Shown: positions 38,905 through 49,899 of the stretch, piece by piece
Layout: each line of letters opens with the position of its first letter
Position numbering within the stretch: the first letter of the stretch is position 1
Assembly: GCA_963576725.1 (NCBI GenBank)
Contig: OY755244.1
Location: forward strand, 34,568,446-34,632,445
DNA from: Azorinus chamasolen
Lineage: Eukaryota; Mollusca; Bivalvia; Cardiida; Solecurtidae
DNA: 64,000 nt
Reading direction: 5' to 3'
Translations under genes and position numbers: made by a program
The notes under the pieces: generated by a model
The model's input: only the letters and a program-made list of their open reading frames with translations
What the model was told of the DNA's origin: nothing
The model's database searches: none

Positions 38905-41165
38905 CAATCCCTCACATAGGCTATTTTTAGACCCAACCTTTTTGAATGAATCTACTGAAAAGGAGCATTTACTAGCAAAAAGGAAAATTCTAGAATTGAT
39001 GATGGAACATCATCACAATTTCTGATTCAGTGTCATTCGATCAAGTATTTTATCAAGTGTACATTGATCAGGTGTACCATAATGGACCATCATGGTACTT
39101 TCCGATTGCATCAAGTATTTTATCAAGTGTACAATTATAATAGTTAGTTTAAACATATTTTATTTCAATAAATTCACAATTCAGCAAGATCATCATGGGT
39201 ACAAAAAGGATTGGATCGAAAGCAAAACTGCTTATATAGATCCTCTTCCCATAATGGAGCATCATGGCACTTTCTGATTCAATGTCATTCAGTTAAGTAT
39301 TTTATCAAGTGTAGCATGATTATGGAACATCATGGTACACTGGTAATGGAACATCATGGTACTTTCCAATTCAATGTCATTCAATCGAGTATTTTATCAA
39401 GTGTACATTGATCAAGTGTACCATAATGGATTGCATGAAGTATTTTATCAAATGTACAATCATAATGGAGCATCATGCATGGCACTTTCTGATTCAATGT
39501 CTTTCAGTCAGGTATTTTATCAAGTGTAGCATGATTATGGAATATCATGGTACTTTCCAATTCAATGTCTTTCAATCAAGTATTTTATCGGGTAAAGGTG
39601 AGGTTTATAGTTTGGAACTATGTATATATTCTCCCGACTTTCACATTTTACCCCCTGATCACTGGGTTATTTAAATCGCCCATTTACATTCGGCACCAAA
39701 GGCAGCCATGGCACATGATAATATGGAAAATCATGTTTTCTGAATCATTGTCATTCAATCAAGTACTTTATCAAGAGTACAGTAAAACCTGGTCTAACGG
39801 CCACCTTTATAAGAGCGCCACATTCAAACAGTCCCGTGCAAATTCACTATATAAACTTACTGTATAAGACGGCCACCTGTTCAACGCAGCCAGCGGCCGC
39901 ATATAATCGGTCCCAAAAGCATTTTTTACCTGTATAAAAACGCCGATATTCGGAGTGCGAGGCCGCGTTTTACCTATGCGGAAGTTATCGATTATTTCCC
40001 TTTGTCTAAAATACTCTTTGAAAAGGAGGTAGCGAACAAAATCTCGCAGTTTCACGATTGAAAAGTTTCTTTCGGCAATTTCTTCCTCTGCTTTCTGGGA
40101 CAAATACATTAAAATTGTTGGATATTTTCGCTTTATCGTAGCATGCTAGAAATGTTTAAGACGAATATTTTGCAATGCACTGACCAAACAAGCCCATAAC
40201 AAGTAAGAAACGCCTTAAAACTGCCTTTGTATAGAGGGCATCCTGGCTTCATAAATCGTGACATGAACGAACGACGCTGACTGCACAGCTACAGTTTCCC
40301 TTCAAAACGTGATCTTCATTTTTCATAATGTAAAGATTTATAGATGTAAATGATGTTCGGAATGCATGTGGAATATGGTTGACCTGTTTTCATAACATAA
40401 AATGAGATGCGAATAGAACATAATTATGTACAAAAGAAACCTTACATGTTTTTTTCGTTGTTTTGATTTTAATTCATACTTCCACATATTCATCTGCATG
40501 TAATATTGTATTTTTAAACAATTAAAACTATTTCAACATACATGAATTTTTTGTCAACAGTTTACGGGCATAACTTAGCAGGATATCTTCTTCCCTAATG
40601 AAACCTTTATAAGACAGCCACCTGTATATAACAGCCAGTTTCTCTTGGTCCCAAAGGTGGCTGTCTTACACAGGTTTGACTGTACATTGATAATGGAACA
40701 TCATGCTTTCCGATTCAATGTCATTCAATCAAGTATTTTATCAAGTGTACATTGATAATGGAACGTCATGCTTTCCGATTCATTGTCCTTCTAACAAGTA
40801 TTTTATCAAGTGTACATTGATAATGGAATATCCTGGCACATTCTGATTCAATGTTATTCAATCAAGTATTTTATCAAGTGTACATTGATAATGGAACATC
40901 ATGACACGTTTTGATTCAGTGTCATTCAATCAAGTATATTATCAAGTGTACAATTATAATGGAGCATCAATGCACTTTCTGATTCAGTGTCATTCAATCA
41001 AGTATATTATCAAGTGTACAATGATAATGGAACAGTTACATAATGGCACTTTCTAATTCAGTGTCGTTCAATCAAGTATTTTATCAAGTGTACAGTTATA
41101 ATGGAACATAATGGCACTTTCTAATTCAGTGTCGTTCAATCAAGTATTTTATCAAGTTTATCATT
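38905..41165. repeat. ~67-bp tandem array with half an H1 at its start
   Basis: 38905-38998 is the left arm of an H1 MITE. From 39000 a unit near TGGAACATCATGGCACTTTC, then TGATTCAATGTCATTCAATC, then AAGTATTTTATCAAGTGTAC, recurs about 20 times to 41165. It is interrupted by a transposon at 39780-40682 and by a short non-repeat stretch at 39590-39700. Confidence 0.85.
39780..40682. mobile_element. TA-flanked element inserted in the 67-bp array
   Basis: TA, then CAGTAAAACCTGGTCTAACG at the left; the inverted right end reads CAGTCAAACCTGTGTAAGAC, then TA. The array unit AAGTGTACATTGATAATGG is rebuilt by removing the element and one TA. It is 903 bp. A 100-codon open frame on the minus strand (40109-39807) starts MYLSQKAEEEIAERNFSIVK but no domain is recognised. 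Confidence 0.83.
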
Positions 41166-41306
41166 TGCTCTTTGCATGTTAAATAATGATTGTCAGCTAA
41201 ATCTACTGTCTACTGCAATTATCAAATTTAATTTTCTTCCCTTGAAATTTTCATAAAATGTTGCCAGAGTGTCATCAGTTTGGATGATACAGAATTACTC
41301 AATGTC

Positions 41307-41507
41307 TTAACCCTTTACTCCATGACATCATGAATATTTACTTGCTGAAGTTTTATAATGTAAACCTTTCAGAGAAATTCTTGCTTTGACAAAAACTGTA
41401 GATCTATATCATGTCGGAGCAGACCCTGATCCTATAGGAGCCATCTGATCTGGGTTTACGCTGTTTGCAAAGGTGTAGAAAAGCGTATTTATGGAGGAAA
41501 GTGTTAA
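41307..41507 (-). mobile_element. Hairpin MITE H2 with a deleted palindrome arm
   Basis: TTAACCCTTTACTCCATGAC to GGAGGAAAGTGTTAA. The left hairpin arm is largely lost (GAGCAGACCCTGATCCTATA). Confidence 0.75.
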
Positions 41508-41790
41508 CTTGAATCAAAGTGTTATTACAAATTTGCCCCTAGTACATAAAGAAATAATATTTATAGCAAAATAACTTCTAGTAGTGTAATCTAAATACTT
41601 CATTTATGCATTGCTAAATATTGAAGACCGAATTACGAAATATCCAAGATGATCAGTCCCTAGGCTATAATAAAACATAATAAAACTGACTATATTGCAA
41701 AAGCCTCCACATTAATTTACAGTTGTTCTTCGTATTATTTAACGCCTTAAATTACATGGAGCAGAATCACTAATGTAGAGATACATTTGT
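41508..41790. other. Unassigned AT-rich stretch
   Basis: No gene, hairpin or repeat unit is recognised. Confidence 0.4.
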
Positions 41791-42110
41791 TTAACCCTTT
41801 CCTCCATAAATATGCCTTTTTACGCCTCTATTAAAAAGTCTGAAGAGAGGTAATCCCCCAAAAGCAAAAATTGCAACACAAAAGGAGAAAATTGCAGACT
41901 CGGTTTTATTGAGTCTGTTCATGAGCAGTAATTGAAAGTGCAACACTGCTCACGCCCCCAAGTCACTTTATGAAACCATTGTGATAAATAGAGCAGAATC
42001 ATCCATTGGGTTTCATCAAAGTTTAACCCTTTACTCTATTTATCACAATGGATACAAAAAGTAACCTTTACAGAGGAGTCAAAAGGCGTCAATATGAGGG
42101 AATGGGTTTA
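41791..42110 (-). mobile_element. H1 MITE with inserted hairpin sequence
   Basis: TTAACCCTTTCCTCCATAAA to GAATGGGTTTA are H1 ends. The left arm is interrupted at about 41840 by roughly 120 bp containing GGAGAAAATTGCAGACTCGG and GAGTCTGTTCATGAGCAGTA. The central palindrome is also disrupted. Confidence 0.6.
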
Positions 42111-42208
42111 CTAGTCATAGTTTTACAGAGAGTTGCCATCTTGGAAATAAAAATCATGGGGATTTAGAATAATTCATTGCTTGGAATTGTTTGATTTGGA
42201 GCCATCTA

Positions 42209-43163
42209 CAGTAAAATGGCGATAATCCGAGGACTGTTGGGAACTGAGAAAATGCTCGGATTACCGCTACCCTCGGATTATCCATGAATTCATACTTTGT
42301 GGATTCAACGTGTCAAATATATCGTATAGTGTATGCACATACATGTGTTGTTTGCCTACAGAATGCATAAAAATAAATTGATATGTTTGCGTATTTTTAG
42401 AAAAGTCTCGTTCAACCAAACGCTTATTACGAAAGTAAACAATCTTTATTGAGTATTTCAGACGAATAACACCGAGTGTTCCGATTATTAATTAATTCAA
42501 CTCGCCCTGATTTTTCTTATCACGAAACAGTACGGGAGCGAAGCGATATTGTTTTTAAACATCCAAAACTAAAATGAAATGTCGACGAATGGAAAATTAG
42601 GCAAACTAAAATCCATAAGTATGAGGTTAGAAACTACGACTGTCCTATGTCTAATAGTTTGAAACCAAATTTGGGTTTATTGTGAAGGGTCAGTTGAACG
42701 GAGCAAACTACAGTGAAACTTCGGTCTCGGCTGTGAATGGTGTTTACCGTTTTCACTTATATATAAGTAAAGAATCGATGCATTATACACAATTGTGCGC
42801 TCACAATTACTGCCAACATACGTGTATACTGCTGGACCCGGTGTTATTCACACATAGTAGCAAACTAACACAGTGGCACCTCTAATTGCTGGGGACACAC
42901 GGAGTCGCGAGACATCAACAATGGAGGTGTGATAAATTGACTTCGAAGTGTCCGCGATGCATGCTCGGATTAGGCAGGTAATTTAATGAAGCAATTGATT
43001 GAAGGGACCGAGAAGCGTGCTCGAAAAATCGGATTATCGAGACTCGGATTACACGGTACATAGTTGTATTGAAATAATAGATTTCATGTCCGGACCATAC
43101 AAATTCCCTCGGATTAGGCCATATACTCGGAAAATCGCTCCTCGGATTATCGCCGTTTTACTG
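42209..43163. mobile_element. Tigger/pogo-like non-autonomous element (955 bp)
   Basis: TA-flanked (42207-42208, 43164-43165). The left end is CAGTAAAATGGCGATAATCC and the inverted right end is CAGTAAAACGGCGATAATCC, 19 of 20 identical, followed by GAGG. Subterminal GCTCGGATTA motifs recur inverted (42253, 42963, 43133). CAG...ATCCGAG ends with TA duplications are typical of pogo/Tigger MITEs. No transposase domain. Confidence 0.85.
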
Positions 43164-43289
43164 TAATTATTTTTTATCAAATAAAGTAGTATGAAATAGG
43201 AAAAATGCTACTAGAAAGAATAGTTTATGGCTGGCCTTGAAGTAGACAGAAGAAAACAAATTGAGATATTGTTAGATATTGTCTTTATA

Positions 43290-43420
43290 ATTATACCCCC
43301 ACAAACTTGTTTGTTATACCCCCACAAACTTGTTTGAGGGGGGGTATACTGGAATCACCCTGTCCGGCGGTCGGTATGGCGGTCCGTCCGTCAGTCCACA
43401 TTTGAACATGGGTAGTTGGT
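43290..43420. repeat. TATACCCCC-ended repeat fragment
   Basis: ATACCCCCACAAACTTGTTT is present twice, followed by GAGGGGGGGTATACTGGAAT and GGTCGGTATGGCGGTCCGTC. It is related in its ends to the repeat opening at 62392. Confidence 0.65.
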
Positions 43421-43554
43421 GTAGCGAATTCCTCTTTCAGTTTTAAAGTTACTGAATTTATATTTGCTATTCATAATAACCACGAATGGTAGATGTGCAA
43501 GATGCAATTTTCATGTGTTTACTGTTGGGCATTGCATAATTATCTTCCCCTGAA

Positions 43555-43648
43555 CTCCTATAGTAGCAAATGCTCTATTTATCACAATGGTTTCAAGAAG
43601 TGGTTATTACAGAAGTGTAGAAAGGCGTATTTATGGAAGAAAGGGTTA
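43555..43648 (+). mobile_element. Hairpin MITE H1, right half
   Basis: ATAGTAGCAAATGCTCTATT to GGAAGAAAGGGTTAA. The left half is absent, cut at the hairpin tip. Confidence 0.75.
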
Positions 43649-44039
43649 AATGATGTCACATTAGAATCCAAACTATTTGTACATGCCATGATCGGTTTGC
43701 ACGTGGTGTTTGATTAGTTTCAAATACTACAATCCAGCTAGACGTGCCTCCCTCTAAAACTTAACACACACCAACAAGTTGAAATGCTTTATCTGTCTTG
43801 AATGTCTGATATATTAGAAATATATTCTGTCCATGTCACAATGCTCAATCTTGTTTATTGTGTGAGACATTTCATTTCTTCTGAAAGTGGTCAATATCTT
43901 ATTTCAGTCAGATGGTTTTAGCAGGCACAGGAGACTAGGTAGACAAAATTGACTTTGAAAGCTACAGGAAGGACAAACTGCAGTCCTTCTGACAAAAACA
44001 AATTCTCTGACTCCTCACTGGGGAAAATGCAAGGAATAC

Positions 44040-44136
44040 CAACAATGTATTGGAGTTTTATTCATGTAATTCTGAATGGAAACTCCTGTAGGATGGAGCT
44101 GTCTGATCAGGGTTTGCTCTGTTTGCTTATGATATA
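44040..44136 (+). mobile_element. H2 fragment
   Basis: ACTCCTGTAGGATGGAGCTG, then TCTGATCAGGGTTTGCTCTG, is the right palindrome arm of H2. It is interrupted by the H5 copy that starts at 44140. Confidence 0.65.
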
Positions 44137-44139
44137 ATA

Positions 44140-44343
44140 CAGTAAAACTTCTTTATAATGGCCATTAAATTGTGTTAATTAGATGGTATTTAGGGCAGGT
44201 GACTGCTTAAAGCAAGGTGAAAGTAAAACAGAATGCTCCTATAGGAGCGTTCTGTTTTACTTTTGCCTTGCTTTAAGCAGCCACCTGCCTGTAACACAAA
44301 ATACTTGATGTAATTTAGTGGCCGTTATAGAGAGGTTTTACTG
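44140..44343. mobile_element. Hairpin MITE H5, complete (204 bp)
   Basis: TA duplication at both sides. The element is one long palindrome from CAGTAAAACTTCTTTATAAT through tip GCTCCTATAGGAGC to AGAGAGGTTTTACTG. The length is identical to copies at 48525 and 55038. Confidence 0.9.
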
Positions 44344-44356
44344 TATAGTACAGAGC

Positions 44357-44520
44357 TACAGATAAAGATGTGTACCCAAATACTGAAATCGTCATTTCTC
44401 CACCAAACCCTATACTGGGACCACTCTTTAGAATCGTCTTGAAGAGACGATTCTAAAGAGTGGTCACAGTATAGGGTTTGGTGTTTTGTGGAGAAATAAA
44501 GGAGCTATTCTTGAAAAATG
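44357..44520. mobile_element. Hairpin MITE H6
   Basis: The inverted pair is CACCAAACCCTATACTGGGA, then CCACTCTTTAGAATCGTCTT / AAGAGACGATTCTAAAGAGT, then GGTCACAGTATAGGGTTTGG. Outer arms include GATAAAGATGTGTACCCAAA, whose inverted partner occurs in the copy at 46535-46670. Confidence 0.82.
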
Positions 44521-44670
44521 TTTTAAAATTCATGCATCTTATCTGGACCTCTGGTAGTAGATCCGACGCCATTAATGGTTTCTGCCAGTACCAAATATCC
44601 TCTGTACAATCTTGTGCTTTTAAAAAAAATCAAAAAAAAAATCAGATAATAAATATTCAAGGTGTAAATT

Positions 44671-45055
44671 TTATGTCCCCCAATGGTGGGCATATAGTAA
44701 GCGCTTTGTCCGTCCTTCCGCACTAACAATTCCTGTTTATGTGACTTCTAAATAATTATATGAGAACAAAAGATCTTTTGTTCTCATCGGTTTTATGTGG
44801 CTTATTTTCAGTTTATGTGGCAATTTCAAACAAAAGAATAGCCACATACACTCAATCCGTTAGAATCTCAGTCTGTCCGTCCATCTGTCTGTCCCAAATT
44901 TTTTGTCCCTTCTATAACTTTTTTATCTGTGAATGGATTCAAAATAATCTGGTCCATGGGTCAAAGGTCAAGGTCATCCTTCAGGGTCAAAGGTCGGGGC
45001 ATGTGTTTCACAAACACATCTGTTTTGATATGAATATTCAACGGGGAAAGGGTTA
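44671..45055. mobile_element. ATGCCCCC-type repeat fragment and H2 tail
   Basis: ATGTCCCCCAATGGTGGGCA to CACAAACACATCTGTTTTG is a shortened, diverged copy of the element at 36830, with TCAAAGGTCAAGGTCATCC. It is followed by ATGAATATTCAACGGGGAAA, then GGGTTAA, an H2 right end. Confidence 0.7.
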
Positions 45056-45312
45056 AGCGCAAGTGGTGTGTTTATTCTACAAATAGGGTGAATACGTAGC
45101 ATTGGGTTTGTGGTATACTGTAACTTTCACCGAGTGCCTTGCAGACAACTACTCAAAATGTTAATTAATTGACTTGTCCACAGACTGTTGAATGTTTGCT
45201 AATTGCTGGTGATGTACTGACCAATCTGACAATGACATTTGCGGAAACTATTAGAATGTTGCTTGTTATCCTTGGTCATGGTAAGCATATCATGGTTTAC
45301 ATTTACATCTAA

Positions 45313-45537
45313 ACCCATTATTTGGCTATTCATTTTTAGATCCAACCTCTTTCAATGAATCTACCGAAAACGGAAATTAGCTAGAGAAAAGGAAAATTTT
45401 AGAATTTTGTAGTTTGAAACCATTGTGATAAATAGAGCATTTGCTCCTATAGGAGCAAATGCTCTATTTATCACAATGGTTTCAAGAAGTGACTATTACA
45501 GAGGCGTAGAAAGGCGTATTTATGGAGGAAAGGGTTA
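45313..45537 (+). mobile_element. Hairpin MITE H1, complete
   Basis: AAACCCATTATTTGGCTATT to GGAGGAAAGGGTTAA. The 68-bp central palindrome is perfect (45415-45485). Confidence 0.88.
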
Positions 45538-45845
45538 AAGTAATTATCATAGTTCTTATCATCTGATTCTGTATAATGTGTGAGAACCATTGTTATACGT
45601 ATTCTCCAATGATGAAATAAATCTATCTACAATGGAGCTCACTAGCAGTGAACTCGAATAATACAAAAGACCGGATAATATGAAAGGAATTTGTTTCCCG
45701 GATTTCTTTCTACATTGTTTATATTTACGTGTGCATGCTTAATACAAAATCAGTTATAATGAAAGGTTCCCCAGATTTCATTATAAGTGAGTTTCACTAC
45801 ATATCTATATATAGCTACTTAGGAATTATCTACGATGGTCCTACA

Positions 45846-46088
45846 TTAACCGGGGATTCCCTGACATATTGATGCCTTTTGACGCCTCTGTAAAAGTCAC
45901 TTTTCAAACCATTGTGATAAATGGAGCATTTGCTCCATGGGAACAAAAATTTTAATGCTCTATTTATCACAATGATTTCAAAACTACACATTTCAATCAT
46001 TTTCCTTTTCTCTAGTAAATGCTCCTAAATTTCAGTAGATTTATACAAAGAGGTTGGATCTAAAATAGCCTATGAGGGAATGGGTTAA
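45846..46088 (-). mobile_element. Hairpin MITE H1
   Basis: TTAACCGGGGATTCCCTGAC to GGGAATGGGTTAA, reverse orientation. The hairpin tip is expanded to GCTCCATGGGAACAAAAATT. Confidence 0.82.
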
Positions 46089-46302
46089 ATTGTCCATTTT
46101 GAGTTAAATTGGGTAGTTTTTTTTATCAAACTATTTCCCAACTGATTATGCACAGTTCAAGATTTGTCACAGTTTGAAATTATTTTTAATTGTGAAATTT
46201 TCCGAGGGAATAGATACACAGCTATAGTCAAGGATTTGAAAATTACAAGCTATGAACAGTAATTATCAGAGATAAGTATGATGACAGAGGTGCAGATAAG
46301 AT

Positions 46303-46518
46303 GCCTTTCCTCCATAAATATGCCTTTCTACGCCTCTTTAAAAGTCACCTGTTGAAACCATTGTGATAAATAGAGCATTTGCTCCTATAAGAGCAAATGC
46401 TCTATTTATCACAATGGTTTCAAACTACAAAATTCTAAAAAATTTCCTTTTCTCTAGTTAATTCTCCTTTTGGGTAGATTTATTCAAAGTGGTTGGATCT
46501 AAAAATAGCCTATGGTTA
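46303..46518 (-). mobile_element. Hairpin MITE H1
   Basis: GCCTTTCCTCCATAAATATG to AAATAGCCTATGGTTAA with a near-perfect hairpin (tip GCTCCTATAAGAGC). Confidence 0.83.
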
Positions 46519-46534
46519 AAACATTTCGAAGAAT

Positions 46535-46670
46535 AACTTCTTTTAATTTCTCCACCAACTCCTATGTTGTGACCACTCTTTAGAATCGTCTCGAAGAGTG
46601 GTCACAACTTAGGGTTTGGTGGAGAAATGAAGATTTTAGTATTTGAGTACGCACCTTTATCGGTTGCTCC
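46535..46670. mobile_element. Hairpin MITE H6
   Basis: TTTCTCCACCAACTCCTATG, then TTGTGACCACTCTTTAGAAT at the left, and GAGTGGTCACAACTTAGGGT, then TTGGTGGAGAAATGA at the right. The hairpin is shorter than at 44357. A further end fragment is at 53345-53380. Confidence 0.78.
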
Positions 46671-46919
46671 ATGATGGGCAGTTGAACATTTCAGTCAATG
46701 ATTAAGTCAGACCAGTAGGCAGAGTTACGTTCAGGCAGAGTTACGTTCAGATAACAAAACCAATGAATTCAATGTATAGTTTTGCTTAAATTGAAAAAAA
46801 ATATGAACGACAAATAAAATCTGGACTCTTCTAAGCTTTGCGGAAAAGTGAGATATTGCAGACACTGCACCTTAGAGAGCAATTAGACCACAGTATATAT
46901 TGAAGCACTTAATAAACAG

Positions 46920-47237
46920 CCACTGGCATCATTTAAAGCAGGTGATTGCTTAATGCAGGTCAAAAGTAATGCAGAAAGCTCCTCTAGGGGTTATACTGTT
47001 TATTGAAACACTTCGGTTTCCTATATATGAAAGAGGGTATGAAAAAGAACAATGCACTCGACAGGAGATGTCTGATCAGGGTCTGCTCTATTTACTTACG
47101 ACATAATATTAGATCTAATTGTACACTTTCAGTTGTGGTTAGATATTCATGTGTTCATGCGTTGTTTTTAAACTACATGTAATTAATATGCATGATGTCA
47201 TTACTTCTTACATGAATACTCATGGAGTACAGGGTTA
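46920..47237. mobile_element. H5-like fragment and H2 right half
   Basis: CAGGTGATTGCTTAATGCAG, then GTCAAAAGTAATGCAGAAAG, is an H5-like arm ending at the tip. 47065-47237 is an H2 right half from GATGTCTGATCAGGGTCTGC to GTACAGGGTTAA. Confidence 0.6.
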
Positions 47238-47281
47238 ACCCTTACTTTGGATCAAAATAAAATGTCTGCGAAAATTTGGTA

Positions 47282-47402
47282 TTATGCTTATTAAAAGCTT
47301 TTTAGTTGAGTCTGAGTTTGTTCTCAAGCCAAAGGCTCAAATCTGACCAATCAAAAACTTGAGAACCAACTCAGACTCAACTAAAAAGTTTTATAAGCAT
47401 GG
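47282..47402. repeat. Large imperfect inverted repeat (separate hairpin family)
   Basis: Arms ATGCTTATTAAAAGCTTTTT, then AGTTGAGTCTGAGTTTGTTC / GAACCAACTCAGACTCAACT, then AAAAAGTTTTATAAGCAT, with a 30-bp loop. No termini like H1-H6 are seen. Confidence 0.75.
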
Positions 47403-47461
47403 ACCCAGGTTATGTTCAATTTTGACTATGTCTGATGGAACATTGGAAAGCACCACTCTTT

Positions 47462-47660
47462 TTAACCCCTTTCCTTCATATAAACGCATTTTCACACATT
47501 TTCAAACAGAGTAGACCCAGATCAAACGGCTTCTATAGGATGTGATCAGGGTCTGCTCTATTTGATAATTAATAGATCTGTTTCTTTACTTTCTAAAATG
47601 GCTACAATATTCAAACTTTCACTATACCTATTTTGTCCATGAATATTCAGTAGGTATTGA
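47462..47660 (+). mobile_element. Degenerate H2 MITE
   Basis: TAACCCCTTTCCTTCATATA, AAACAGAGTAGACCCAGATC and GATCAGGGTCTGCTCTATTT are recognisable. The hairpin tip and right end are decayed. Confidence 0.65.
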
Positions 47661-47716
47661 AATTTGGACTAAATATAGAAAAGGCAAAGAAGCAGGTATA
47701 CCAAGGGATACTAATT

Positions 47717-47905
47717 AACCCTTTCCTCCATAACTATGCCTTTCTACTCTGTAATAATCACTTCTTGAAACCATTGTGATAAATTTATCACAATGATTTC
47801 AAACAACAAAATTCTATAATTTTATTTTTCTCTAGTAAATGCTCCTTTTGGGTAGATTCATTCAAAGAGGTTGGGTCTAAATATAGCCTATGAGGTAATG
47901 GGTGA
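47717..47905 (-). mobile_element. H1 MITE that has lost its hairpin tip
   Basis: TTAACCCTTTCCTCCATAAC to TATGAGGTAATGGGTGA. The two hairpin arms now meet directly as GTGATAAA|TTTATCAC, with the roughly 32-bp tip removed symmetrically. Confidence 0.8.
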
Positions 47906-48520
47906 AAGGGAAAGGGTTATTTCCTTCATTGATTTGACAATTCAATCTACCATTCACAAAACAAAGTAGGCGCTAACATGCTATTAGTGAACTTATAAGC
48001 AGAGTGGCAAAAACGCAATTTCCACTAAAACACAAATCTTACATATTCACAGGTGCAGCTGTCTAAATATACATCTAAAATGCAATGTATCTGATAGTTT
48101 ATAACACTTCAATAGGCAATTTCTTCTCGATATCTCATTGGAAATTCCGGAAGAATATGTAAATCAACATTTTATTTGTGATTGATACCCTAAATTGCAG
48201 GTAGGAAGACATTATAAAATATCTTGCAGCCATTAATGTTGCCGTAAACTACTTAAATAACATCTATAGTCCCCCAGATTGTTTTCGATTGGCATTTTAT
48301 TGCCGCAGGTAATCTTTTCTTGTTTATCATAACAGAATGCTAAGTACTTCAAAGTTAAAAATCTTGAATTTCATAATCAGGTGTTCAATATCTTAAGTAC
48401 GATAAAAAATTAATATCTTTCATAACCATTTGATGTGGGAAACGATATGATTGTGGCGTGCGCAAACCAAAAATTTTACTACCAGATCGGAGTGCTCCTG
48501 GTGCCATTTATGACTACTCG
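47906..48520. other. Unassigned stretch
   Basis: AT-rich, with no gene, hairpin or tandem unit recognised. Confidence 0.4.
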
Positions 48521-48524
48521 TATA

Positions 48525-48728
48525 CAGTAAAACCTCTCTATAACGGCCACTAAATTGTGTTAATTAGTTGGTATTTAGGACAGGTGGCTATTTAAAGCAA
48601 GGTGAAAGTAAAACAGAACGCTTCTATAGGAGCGTTCTGTTTAACTTTCACCTTGTTTTAAGCAACCACCTGCCTTTTACACAAAATACTTTATGTAATT
48701 TAGTGGCCGTTATAAAGAGGTTTTACTG
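48525..48728. mobile_element. Hairpin MITE H5, complete (204 bp)
   Basis: TA-flanked. From CAGTAAAACCTCTCTATAAC to AAAGAGGTTTTACTG with tip ACGCTTCTATAGGAGCGT. Confidence 0.9.
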
Positions 48729-48989
48729 TATTTAACATTTCAAAATTATTCCGTGAAACTTGAATCTTCAGCATTTAAATTAATTTGACAGAAAATTTGT
48801 GAAAATATCTCAAAATCATGATGACCAGGGTTCCGGTTAATCTGAAATATCTTCCACTGCAAATCCATTGTTCAGTTTCACAGGAATATTCCTTAAATGA
48901 GTCCTTATTAAATTACCCTTGCAATAATAATGCTGTCCACAGCATAATTTGGTCACAGGAGCTAAATGTAGATTTTGAACAACAATTTT

Positions 48990-49165
48990 CTTTAACCCTT
49001 TCCTCCATAAATACTCCTATCTATGCCTTTGCAAAGAGAGTAGAAATAATTCTACAGTTTCCGCTAAGGCCAAAAAATCTGTAAGCATGTGCTGTTATAT
49101 CTAATTAATATTCATGGTGTCATATTATTTCTTACATAAATATTCATGGAGTAAAGGGTAGAGGG
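48990..49165 (+). mobile_element. H2 MITE without its palindrome
   Basis: TTAACCCTTTCCTCCATAAA to GGAGTAAAGGGTAG. The hairpin is deleted to AAAGAGAGTAGAAATAATTC. Confidence 0.7.
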
Positions 49166-49342
49166 ACTAAAGGGTAGCTAATAACAGATTTTAACGAACA
49201 ACCGCTGAATGGGATTTGACAATTCACAGTAATGATGCTCGGATGGTGTTCTATCAAAGTTTTAAGAGTGGTTTGTATATATCAGTATGTCGCATGAACT
49301 AAAATGCATTTCAGTGAACAATTTCTTTAACGAAATCTGCTC

Positions 49343-49560
49343 TTAACCTATTCCTCCATAAATACGCCTTTCTACGCCTCTGTAAAAGTCACTTTTTGAA
49401 ACCATTGTGATAAATAGAGAAAATTTAATGCTCTATTTATCACAATGGTTTCAAAACTACAAAATCCTAAAAACTTTCCTTTTCTGTAGTTAATCCTTCT
49501 TTTTGGTAGATTTATTCAAAGAGGTTGGATCTAAAAATAGCCTATGAGGGAAAGGGTTAA
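49343..49560 (-). mobile_element. Hairpin MITE H1
   Basis: TTAACCTATTCCTCCATAAA to GGGAAAGGGTTAA. The tip is replaced by AGAGAAAATTTAATGCTC. Confidence 0.83.
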
Positions 49561-49794
49561 CCCTTTCTTCCCTGAATATTCATGTAAGAAATAATGAAAT
49601 CATGAATATTAATTAGATTGTTTTTTACAATAGCACATGAGCTCAGGAATATTTGACAATGGTAGATACTGTAGAGCCATATCTTTATTTTTTCATAAGC
49701 AAACAGAGCAGACCCTGCTCTACTTATCAAAATGGTTCCAAAAAGTGACTTTTACAGAGGCAGAGAAAGGCGTATTTATGGAGGAAATGGTTAA
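49557..49794. mobile_element. Chimeric MITE: H2 arm joined to H1 arm at the hairpin
   Basis: TTAACCCTTTCTTCCCTGAA through GCAAACAGAGCAGACCCTGC is the left part of a reverse H2. It then switches to TCTACTTATCAAAATGGTTC, then CAAAAAGTGAC of H1 and ends GGAGGAAATGGTTAA. Confidence 0.8.
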
Positions 49795-49899
49795 ATTGCC
49801 TGGACAATTTTTGTAGATGTACATAATAGAGCAGTTGGCTTATTAACTATGCCATCATGTCCTTTTTATTTGCTCAAAGAATTAAAATCCATTTAAAAC

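Noticed and set aside
38792..39674. Several overlapping His-rich frames
   Set aside because: They are translations of the 67-bp tandem unit and shift frame between units.
39807..40109. A 100-codon minus-strand frame as a transposase fragment
   Set aside because: It sits in a 903-bp element but has no DDE or HTH features I can recognise. Kept only as a note in that element's entry.
48818..49084. An 88-codon frame as a small gene
   Set aside because: Half of it overlaps an H2 MITE and the rest shows no conserved feature or start context.
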